From the NCBI GenBank assembly GCA_020845955.1, contig JADLEU010000364.1, positions 75,958 through 120,439 on the forward strand: 44,482 nt of DNA, written 5' to 3'. The position numbers and the translations under genes were made by a program. Source of the DNA: Anaerolineales bacterium (lineage in GTDB: Bacteria > Chloroflexota > Anaerolineae > Anaerolineales > UBA6663). The stretch's first letter is position 1. Every line of letters begins with the position of its first letter. The notes under the pieces are model-generated. The model searched no databases. It worked only from the letters and a program-made list of their open reading frames with translations, and had not been told where the DNA came from. Shown here piece after piece: positions 23,216-29,426 of the stretch.

Positions 23216-23998
23216 GTGACATCAGTCAGTCAGCCGCCGGGGTCGCTGGCCGCCGTGATGCTGCTGCTGGCGTTCCTGATCGGGCTGGCGCGCGGCGGTT
23301 TCAGCAGCCTGGGGCCGCTCACGACCCCCCTCTTGACGCTGGTCATGCCCAACGTCGCCACGGCCGTTGGAACGCTCGTGCCGATGTTCATTGTCGGCGA
23401 CATTGTGGCCCTGCGCAGCTATTGGCGGCGGTGGGACGCTCAGCGTCTGCGGCGGCCCGTCGCGGCGGCGGTGTTTGGGGTCATGGCTGGATCGTTCCTC
23501 CTGGTGCGACTGCCCGTGGAGGTCCTGCGCGCGGCGCTGGCCCTATTCACCATTGCCGCCGTTGGCTATAAGCATTTGACTGCCGGTGAGCATGCCTGGC
23601 TGCGGCACCAGTCACGGCCCTGGCATGGGTGGGCGGCAGGGGCACTGGCAGGCCTGGCTTCCGCCATGTTCAATGCCGGCGCATCGCCGTACAACACCTA
23701 CCTGCTGGTCGAGCGGCTATCGCCTACGGCCTTCACCGCGACGAGTGTGGTCTTCTTTGCCGTGCTGAACTGGGTCAAGCTGGGCGTGCTGTGCCTCCTC
23801 AACCCACTGCCCGTGCTGTTTACCCAGGTGATTGACCTGCGCTTGCTGCAGTCGCTCTGGTGGACGTTTGCGTTGATCCCGGTTGGAAATTGGATCGGCC
23901 ACTATCTGGTCCAGCGATTGCGGCCGGCCCTGTTTGAAGCCATCGTATCCATATTGCTGCTGGCGACGAGCGCGCTGCTGCTTTGGCAAAATTGGTGA
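23216..23998 (+). CDS. TauE/SafE-family membrane permease
   Basis: 260 residues with about eight membrane helices in two related halves: LIGLARGGFSSLGPLTTPLL near the start and GALAGLASAMFNAGASPY in the second half, each with the small-residue pattern of the family. The TauE/SafE family is linked to export of sulfite, sulfoacetate or other anions. GTG 23216 has CGGAG seven bases upstream. It is the last plus-strand gene of the island, 139 bases after the creatininase-family gene, and may export an anionic end product, for example sulfite. That role is inference. Confidence 0.85.
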   Translation: MTSVSQPPGSLAAVMLLLAFLIGLARGGFSSLGPLTTPLLTLVMPNVATAVGTLVPMFIVGDIVALRSYWRRWDAQRLRRPVAAAVFGVMAGSFLLVRLPVEVLRAALALFTIAAVGYKHLTAGEHAWLRHQSRPWHGWAAGALAGLASAMFNAGASPYNTYLLVERLSPTAFTATSVVFFAVLNWVKLGVLCLLNPLPVLFTQVIDLRLLQSLWWTFALIPVGNWIGHYLVQRLRPALFEAIVSILLLATSALLLWQNW

Positions 23999-24178
23999 GG
24001 CGCGGGCAGGCTCAGGCAAACCGCCGCCGCAAGGCCCACTTCACGACAAGAGAGAATATCGGCAGGCCCGCCAGTGCATTCCTGGCCCCGGCCTGGGCGC
24101 GGCTGGCCTGACAGACGATGGCCTTCAACTCCGGCGCGACCACGTCAAGCTGGCTAGCGGGGGCGCACAGACGCGCGC

Positions 24179-25054
24179 TCACCCGCCGCGGTTGGGGGCG
24201 AAGTCGGCCAACAAGCCGGGCGGGATGCGCACGGGCTGGCCGGTCTGCAGGCTGATCCAGGCATAGCGCACCTGGGCCTGGGCCAGCAGGGCGCGGTCGC
24301 GGGCGCGGGTGATGGTGAACGCGCGCATGGCGCTGGCGTGGCGCGGGTTGTAGAACCACGTGGCAATCTCCAACTCGTCGTCGAGCACCGCCGGCTGCCG
24401 GTACTCGACACGATGGTGGCGGACGACGATGGCGAAGCCGGCCTGCATGGTGCGCTGGACGGGCCAGCCGTGGGCGCGGCCCACTTCAAAGGCACAGTCG
24501 CTGATGTAGACCAGGTATTGCGCGTTGTTGACGTGGCCGGCCGCGTCGATGTCTTGCCAGCGCGCCTGGCGACGCACGGCGAAGGCGCCGGGCGGCGGGG
24601 GCGGGGTGGGGGGGAAGGGCCCGCGCCGCTGGGCGGGGGGCGGGCGGCCGTCTGGGAAGAAGGCCGCGATCATCTCGGGAGGCACGGTGGCGGGCCGGCC
24701 GGTGGCGTTTTCCAGGTAGACCCAATCCGTGCTGGCGCGGGCGACCAGGCCGCCGGTGGCAGCGTTGGAGAGCTCGTAGGCCCGGCGCGAGCGCACCCGG
24801 CGGACGTCCTCTACCCAGGTTTTGACGCGGACCGCGTCGCCATAGCGCAGCGGGCTGAGGTATTCGATTTCGGTCTCCCGCACCCGCCAGTGCGCGCCGA
24901 GGGCGGCATAGCGAGCCAGGTCGTAGCCGGCTGCGGCCGAGGCGTCGATGGCGGTTTCCTGCACGTAGCGCAGATAGTTGGCGTTATTGACGTGGCCATA
25001 GGCGTCACACTCATAGTGGCGAATGCGAAATGTGCGCTCGTGAACAAGTGGCAT
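24179..25054 (-). CDS. Double-hotdog acyl-CoA thioesterase (4HBT/FatA-like)
   Basis: 291 residues made of two tandem hotdog domains. Domain 1 (about 5-125) carries CDAYGHVNNANYLRYVQE and domain 2 (about 155-285) carries QDIDAAGHVNNAQYLVYISD; both have the Asp-x-x-GHVNN active-site pattern. A proline-rich linker (about 137-153) joins them. Most bacterial 4HBT thioesterases have one hotdog and dimerise; a fused pair resembles acyl-ACP thioesterases of plants and some bacteria. It probably hydrolyses acyl-CoA or acyl-ACP. It faces the TauE/SafE gene end to end. The 180-base gap (23999-24178) shows no strong terminator. Confidence 0.88.
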   Translation of the reverse strand: MPLVHERTFRIRHYECDAYGHVNNANYLRYVQETAIDASAAAGYDLARYAALGAHWRVRETEIEYLSPLRYGDAVRVKTWVEDVRRVRSRRAYELSNAATGGLVARASTDWVYLENATGRPATVPPEMIAAFFPDGRPPPAQRRGPFPPTPPPPPGAFAVRRQARWQDIDAAGHVNNAQYLVYISDCAFEVGRAHGWPVQRTMQAGFAIVVRHHRVEYRQPAVLDDELEIATWFYNPRHASAMRAFTITRARDRALLAQAQVRYAWISLQTGQPVRIPPGLLADFAPNRGG

Positions 25055-25290
25055 GGCATCTTCTCGATCAATCGCCGGAGGAAACTGGGCGGGTTTACCC
25101 GGCTTCCGGTGGCACGGCTGGGAATGTCAGACGCCGTCCGACAGCGGCATAGGCCGCTCACCGACAGGCGAAATCAGGGAAAGGCCAATTGATTCAGGCC
25201 TGTGCTTGGCGTAATGTATCAGTATATGGCAGACGCGTTCTAGCGGGCTGCTTGGCAACATTGCCAGTGATGGTTGTAAAGGAGAAGCAA

Positions 25291-25563
25291 ATGATCAACT
25301 TTATCGTATGGATTATCGTGGGCGGCATTATCGGCTGGCTGGCCAGCATTGTGATGCGCACCAACGCCCAGCAGGGTACTCTGCTGAACATCGTCGTCGG
25401 GGTTATTGGCGCGTTCCTGGCCGGTCTGGTGCTCTCGCCACTGTTTGGCGTTGGAACTATCAACCAGGGCGATTTTAGCGCGCCCTCACTGGTGATCTCC
25501 CTGGCGGGCGCCATCATCCTGCTGGCGATCGTCAACCTATTCCGGCGCGGCACCGCCCGCTAG
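25291..25563 (+). CDS. GlsB/YeaQ/YmgE-family small membrane protein
   Basis: 90 residues from ATG 25291, with AAAGGAG at ideal spacing. Three hydrophobic segments with the family glycine pattern: FIVWIIVGGIIGWLAS, then IVVGVIGAFLAGLVLSP and LVISLAGAIILLAIVNLFRR. Formerly called transglycosylase-associated protein; members are stress-induced in many bacteria and their biochemical role is unclear. The 236-base gap to the divergent thioesterase gene should hold both promoters, but no convincing pair was seen. Strong hairpins follow its stop. Confidence 0.9.
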   Translation: MINFIVWIIVGGIIGWLASIVMRTNAQQGTLLNIVVGVIGAFLAGLVLSPLFGVGTINQGDFSAPSLVISLAGAIILLAIVNLFRRGTAR

Positions 25564-25571
25564 GCCTGTAA

Positions 25572-25588
25572 AGCCGGTTGGACCGGCT
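25572..25588 (+). repeat. Hairpin AGCCGGT-TGG-ACCGGCT
   Basis: A perfect 7-base stem with a 3-base loop, 9 bases after the GlsB-like stop codon. It is the first of three consecutive inverted repeats between two convergent genes (the second is GCGCC-AGGCT-GGCGC at 25612-25626). Confidence 0.45.
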
Positions 25589-25636
25589 ATTAGGCGTGCC
25601 AGCGCCAGGCTGGCGCCGAGAATCCCCGTGGTCGCC

Positions 25637-25669
25637 CCAGGGCCCAGGCGAAGTGCGCCTGGGCCCTGG
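25637..25669. terminator. Bidirectional hairpin between convergent genes
   Basis: A perfect 14-base stem (CCAGGGCCCAGGCG / CGCCTGGGCCCTGG) around AAGTG. It lies 8 bases from the end of the CBS gene and 74 bases from the end of the GlsB-like gene. There is no T-run on either side, so it may act as a transcript-end stabiliser or through another termination route. Confidence 0.6.
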
Positions 25670-25676
25670 CCATTCA

Positions 25677-26078
25677 TCAGGCTGCTTTGACCAGGTGATA
25701 GACCAGGTCGGCGTCGGAGATGACGGCGATGGGGCGGGCGCGGCCGTCTTCCTGGCGCACCACGACCACCCGATGGATGTGGCGGCTGGTGAGCATGTCG
25801 GCCACTTCGTCGAGCGAATCGCCGCTAGTGACCGTGATAACGTCGTGGCTCATATGGCTGCCGACGCAGCACTCGGCGAGGCTCTTGGCGCCGCGGTAGG
25901 CGCGGAGCATGTCGGTGCGCGTGAAGATGCCGGCCAGGCCGCCTTGCGAGTCGACGACGACCATGGCGCTGATGTCCTCGGCCACCATCTGGCGGGCCGC
26001 GTCCATCAGCGTCGCATGGGGCAGGCAGCTCACGACCCCATAGCGCTTCGCCTCCAGCACCGTCGATGCGAGTTTCAT
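25677..26078 (-). CDS. Two-CBS-domain protein
   Basis: 133 residues from ATG 26078 with TGGGAGG ideally placed; a longer in-frame ATG at 26108 lacks this. Two CBS modules form one Bateman pair: the first around LPHATLMDAARQMVAEDISAMVVVDS with GLAGIFTRTDMLRA, the second around TVTSGDSLDEVADMLTSRHI with VISDADLVYHL. Such pairs bind AMP, ATP, SAM or related nucleotides and report energy state. There is no fused catalytic domain, so it likely regulates a partner. It is transcribed divergently from the LysM gene. Confidence 0.88.
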   Translation of the reverse strand: MKLASTVLEAKRYGVVSCLPHATLMDAARQMVAEDISAMVVVDSQGGLAGIFTRTDMLRAYRGAKSLAECCVGSHMSHDVITVTSGDSLDEVADMLTSRHIHRVVVVRQEDGRARPIAVISDADLVYHLVKAA

Positions 26079-26474
26079 ACGAGCCTCCCAGGCGCGATTG
26101 GGCGACAACAGTCCTACGCCCCAGTCCGGATTCTAACGGTCCTCGGGCGGGCGGCCAAGTGACGAACGGCCTGTTTTGCTCGGCCACGGTCGACATTCAG
26201 GACTGTCACTTCAGCGCCTCACCCCCAGGGGGCACAACCCCGGGCTGATCACTACGAATTCCCGCCGGTTTTGGCCCACGCGCCGCCTTTCAGCCAACTC
26301 GGATGGAACGGCCTGAATTACAGCGGCCCTTGTTGCGGTTAGAGTCAGGTTGGTAGTACAATCGGGATGTCGTCTTGGCAGGCAGCCGCCCGCGGCGTGT
26401 CCCGGCCGGGCCACGCACTGGGCGGCGAGATTCCACGGCGCTGATCGCAGCGCACCTTCTCTCGGGAGGCAGGC
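26079..26474. other. 396-base divergent intergenic region
   Basis: It separates the CBS gene (minus) from the LysM gene (plus). It contains the CBS ribosome site at its left end, the LysM promoter at 26333-26362 and the LysM ribosome site (GGGAGG) at its right end. The middle has only short CG-rich inverted segments near 26221-26245. No coding signal was recognised. Confidence 0.6.
26333..26362 (+). promoter_or_regulatory. Promoter of the LysM-protein gene
   Basis: TTGCGG (26333-26338), an 18-base spacer and TACAAT (26357-26362). The leader would be about 105 bases. The -35 resembles the TTGCNG hexamers found before tRNA-Gly and the Ser/Thr kinase gene. Confidence 0.5.
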
Positions 26475-27686
26475 ATGAAAAATCGCTCGATGCTGATGGC
26501 GGGCGTCCTGGGCGTGGCGCTGGCGCTGGCATTCGTCCTGACGCTGGCAGCCCACGCCGGGACGGCCCAAGCCGCCCCTGCGGCGCAAGAGGGCCAGTTC
26601 ATTACCGTGACGGTCAGGTCGGGCGACAGCCTGGCCAAGTACGCCCGTCTCTATGGCGCGTCGGGCTCGGCGCTGGTGAATGCCAACCACCTGGCCGACC
26701 CGAACCTCATCTTTCCGGGACAGGTAATCGTGATCCCGGTAGTCAGGAGCTCCACGCCCAGCCTGACCACGCCGTTCTTCTACACGGTGCAGGGCGGAGA
26801 TACGCTCAACCGGTTGGCGGCGCGTTTCGAGATGGACCCGAGCGTGATCGCCGTCACGAACGGCTTAAAGGACGACGTGGTGGTGGCCGGCAGCACGCTG
26901 CTGATCCCGGCCGGGCCGCACAGCCACGTGGCGCAGCCGGGGGAAACCCTGCGCAGCATCGCCGGGCTGCACGGCACGACAGTGCTGGTGCTGGCCAACA
27001 ACAACCCGGGCGTGCCAAACCCCGACCTGATCTTCTCGGGGCAGCCGATCTTCATCCCCATCCAGTACAACGCCCAGCCGTTGGGTCTGCACAGCGCCGC
27101 CACGGCGGTGCCCGGCGCGACGGCGGCGCCCGGGGCTACCAACACGCCCGCGCCAGGCCCGACTGCCACGCCGGTGGTGCCGGGATCGGAAAACTGGATC
27201 AAGGTGACGGTGCGCAGCGGCGAGAGCCTGGTCACCTACGTCAGCCGCTACGGCGTCAGCGGCGGCCGCCTTCGGCAGGCGAACCCCTACCTGGCCGATC
27301 CGAACCTGATTTTCCCCGGCGACGTGATCAATATCCCGGTGGCGGTGTCGTTCTCGCCCAGCCGCACGACGCCGTTCTTTTACGTCGTCAAGGCGGGTGA
27401 GACGGCGGACGCGATTGGAGCCAAGTTTGAGGCGGCGGGCAGCACCCTGATAGCGGCCAACCCGGGCGTGGCCTTCAACGCAGGCGCCACGATCCTGGTG
27501 CCGGCCGGGCCGCACCTGTACCGCGTGCGGCAGGGCGATACGCTGGGCACCATTGCGGCCAAGTACGGCACGACGGTGGACTTCCTGCTGACAGGCAACC
27601 AACTGCCCAATCCGAACGCGATCTTCCTGGGGCAGCTGATCTTCGTGCCGACCCAGTACAACCAGAGCCCATTGCCATTCGATTAG
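26475..27686 (+). CDS. Secreted protein with six LysM domains
   Basis: 403 residues from ATG 26475 (GGGAGG five to nine bases upstream). A Sec signal peptide (positively charged start, hydrophobic 7-27, AQA-A cleavage near 34) is followed by six LysM modules at about 43-88, 101-145, 149-195, 242-288, 301-343 and 348-392. A Pro/Thr/Ala linker (about 205-238) splits them three and three. Corresponding modules match across the halves: ADPNLIFPG recurs in modules 1 and 4, TTPFFY opens modules 2 and 5, and IPAGPH / VPAGPH ends them. The gene therefore arose by duplication of a three-LysM unit. LysM binds N-acetylglucosamine polymers. No catalytic domain is attached, so it is probably a wall- or sheath-binding protein. 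Confidence 0.92.
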   Translation: MKNRSMLMAGVLGVALALAFVLTLAAHAGTAQAAPAAQEGQFITVTVRSGDSLAKYARLYGASGSALVNANHLADPNLIFPGQVIVIPVVRSSTPSLTTPFFYTVQGGDTLNRLAARFEMDPSVIAVTNGLKDDVVVAGSTLLIPAGPHSHVAQPGETLRSIAGLHGTTVLVLANNNPGVPNPDLIFSGQPIFIPIQYNAQPLGLHSAATAVPGATAAPGATNTPAPGPTATPVVPGSENWIKVTVRSGESLVTYVSRYGVSGGRLRQANPYLADPNLIFPGDVINIPVAVSFSPSRTTPFFYVVKAGETADAIGAKFEAAGSTLIAANPGVAFNAGATILVPAGPHLYRVRQGDTLGTIAAKYGTTVDFLLTGNQLPNPNAIFLGQLIFVPTQYNQSPLPFD

Positions 27687-27713
27687 GGGACGGCCTGGCT
27701 GCTGAAACGCGCA

Positions 27714-27740
27714 GGGCCGGCACACCGCCGGCCCTGTTTG
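27714..27740 (+). terminator. Terminator between LysM and histidine kinase genes
   Basis: A perfect 9-base stem (AGGGCCGGC / GCCGGCCCT) with loop ACACC is followed by GTTT. It lies 28 bases after the LysM stop and faces the convergent histidine kinase gene, whose stop is at 27757. Confidence 0.7.
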
Positions 27741-27756
27741 CTGCCGGGCAGCTGCT

Positions 27757-29154
27757 TCAGGGCTTGGGCAGCCGGAGCGGCAACCGGATGAGGAAGCGAG
27801 TTTCGCCGGAGCGCGATTTGACCTGGATATCACCCCCGTGTTTGTTGACGATGTTGTAGGCGATGTTCAGCCCCAGGCCGGTGCCGATCCCGGGCGGCTT
27901 GGTAGTGAAGAAGGCTTCGAAGACGCGCGACTGGATCTCGGGCGGGATGCCGGGGCCGTTGTCGGCGATCTCGACGACGATGCCGTCGTCGTCGGGGCAG
28001 GTGGTCAGGCGTACTTCGCCGCTGCCGCCGAGGGCGTCGACGGCGTTGTCGATTATGTTGGTCCAGACCTGGTTCAGCTCGCCGGCGTAGGCCTCGATGC
28101 GCGGCAGACCGGGCGCATAGTCGCGGGTGACGGTGATGGTGGGCTTGAGCTTGTGGCGCAGGATAACGAGCGTGCTGTCGAGACCCTCGTGGACGTTGAC
28201 CTCCTGCACGGGGGCGCGGTCCAGATACGAGTAGCTCTTGACGGCCTTGACGACCTCGGAAATGCGCTCCGAGCCTTTGGCGATCTGGTCGAGCAGGGCA
28301 TAGACCGCGCTGCCCAGGCCGAGTGATTGGGCCAGGACGGCAATCTGCCCGGCTGAGAAATTCTGGCCGAGGCGCTCGAAGTCGTCCATGCCCCAGCCAA
28401 AGCTGACCAGGGTGGGGGCCAGGTTCCAGGCTTCGGGCACGCCGTGGGCCGCGAGCCAGCGCTCCACGGCCGCCTCCAGGTCGGCGCGGCTGAGCGGGTC
28501 GAGCGTCACCAGGGCCGCGGCGTGCTGGGCCATGGCCTGGCGCAGCTGGGTCACTTGCTGGCGCTGGTGGTCGTCGAGCTCGAGCGCGTCGAGGGCGCTC
28601 ATGGCTTGCTGCCAGCTCAGCAGCAGCTCGCGCAGCTGGGCGGTGGCACGGCCGACGGCGGCGGCGGGGTTGTTGATCTCGTGGGCCAGCCCGGCGGCCA
28701 GCGTGCCCAGCCCGGCCATCTTTTCCTTTTCGTGCAGCATGGCCTCGTTCTGGCGCAGCCGGGTGGTGACGGTGCGCAGGATGGCCAGGGCCGCCGTCGG
28801 GCTGGTCGCCAGAACGCGCTCGAACATCTCTTTGGAGAGCGTGAGCAGCCGGCTGGTGCGCAGGGCATGGACGGAGGCCGAGCGCGGGATGTTGTCGAGC
28901 AGCGACATTTCGCCGATGAACTCGCCCGGCCGGCGCACGTCGAGCTTGACGTCGTGGGCGCCGGAGCGCTTGGTGACCTGCAGCTCGCCGTCGAGGAGCA
29001 CGTAGACGGCGTCGCCGGGCGCGCCTTCCTCGATCAGGACGGCGTTCGGCCCGATCTCGATCTGCTGGGCTTGGGCCGCCAACTGCTCGAGGTCGGCCTC
29101 GGGTAGGGCTTCGAAGAGCGGCAGCCTGCGCAGGACGTCGAGCTCATTGCTCAT
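27757..29154 (-). CDS. Histidine kinase with cyclic-nucleotide-binding-like domain
   Basis: 465 residues from ATG 29154; the longer open frame upstream overlaps the zinc-finger gene and reads as low-complexity noise. The N-terminal Crp-type cNMP-binding fold (about 10-125) keeps the phosphate-binding-cassette pattern GEFIGEMSLLDNIPRSASV. The kinase part has H158 in GLAHEINNPAAAV, a long helical insert (about 175-290), N-box NIIDNAVDAL, G1 IADNGPGIPPE and G2 GIGTGLGLNIAYNIV. No membrane segment is seen, so it is a cytoplasmic sensor kinase. It is the last gene of the flavoprotein / zinc-finger / kinase unit and its likely partner is the receiver domain of the flavoprotein. The nucleotide or other ligand is not known. 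Confidence 0.9.
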   Translation of the reverse strand: MSNELDVLRRLPLFEALPEADLEQLAAQAQQIEIGPNAVLIEEGAPGDAVYVLLDGELQVTKRSGAHDVKLDVRRPGEFIGEMSLLDNIPRSASVHALRTSRLLTLSKEMFERVLATSPTAALAILRTVTTRLRQNEAMLHEKEKMAGLGTLAAGLAHEINNPAAAVGRATAQLRELLLSWQQAMSALDALELDDHQRQQVTQLRQAMAQHAAALVTLDPLSRADLEAAVERWLAAHGVPEAWNLAPTLVSFGWGMDDFERLGQNFSAGQIAVLAQSLGLGSAVYALLDQIAKGSERISEVVKAVKSYSYLDRAPVQEVNVHEGLDSTLVILRHKLKPTITVTRDYAPGLPRIEAYAGELNQVWTNIIDNAVDALGGSGEVRLTTCPDDDGIVVEIADNGPGIPPEIQSRVFEAFFTTKPPGIGTGLGLNIAYNIVNKHGGDIQVKSRSGETRFLIRLPLRLPKP

Positions 29155-29161
29155 GCGCGCG

Positions 29162-29416
29162 TCAGACGTCGGTCTTGTCGATGTAGCACCAGCGCCAGGT
29201 CTCGCCGGGCTGTAGGGAGCGGATGATGGGGTGGCCGGTAGCGTGGAAGTGGGCCGTGGCGTGCTTGTTCTTGCTGTTGTCGCAGCAGCCGACGTAGCCG
29301 CATGTGAGGCACAGGCGCAAGTGGTGCCAGCGGTCACCGGTCTTCAGGCAGTCGACGCAGCCCGCGGCGGCGGGCTGGACATCGCGGATCTGGTCGAGGT
29401 GGGTGCATTGACCCAT
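29162..29416 (-). CDS. UBP-type zinc-finger protein
   Basis: 84 residues, almost entirely one zf-UBP (ubiquitin-hydrolase-type zinc finger) domain: C4, H6, C20-x2-C23, C36-x2-C39, C44/C45, then H52, H56 and H62 in HATAHFHATGHP. Eukaryotic homologues bind the free C-terminal Gly-Gly of ubiquitin. The bacterial stand-alone forms have no established role. It lies 7 bases from the kinase gene and 10 bases from the flavoprotein gene, so it is surely co-transcribed and probably an adaptor or zinc/redox-sensitive element of that system. All ligand positions expected for zinc appear present. Confidence 0.9.
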   Translation of the reverse strand: MGQCTHLDQIRDVQPAAAGCVDCLKTGDRWHHLRLCLTCGYVGCCDNSKNKHATAHFHATGHPIIRSLQPGETWRWCYIDKTDV

Positions 29417-29426
29417 GCGGAGGCTC

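Noticed and set aside
24012-24178. Minus-strand frame downstream of the thioesterase ending in a hydrophobic helix
   Set aside because: No start codon of its own, short, and its upstream part is the thioesterase gene in another frame; no homology recognised.
29155-29337. N-terminal extension of the cNMP-domain kinase
   Set aside because: It overlaps the zinc-finger gene and translates as Thr/Ser/Ala low complexity; ATG 29154 starts directly before the conserved domain.
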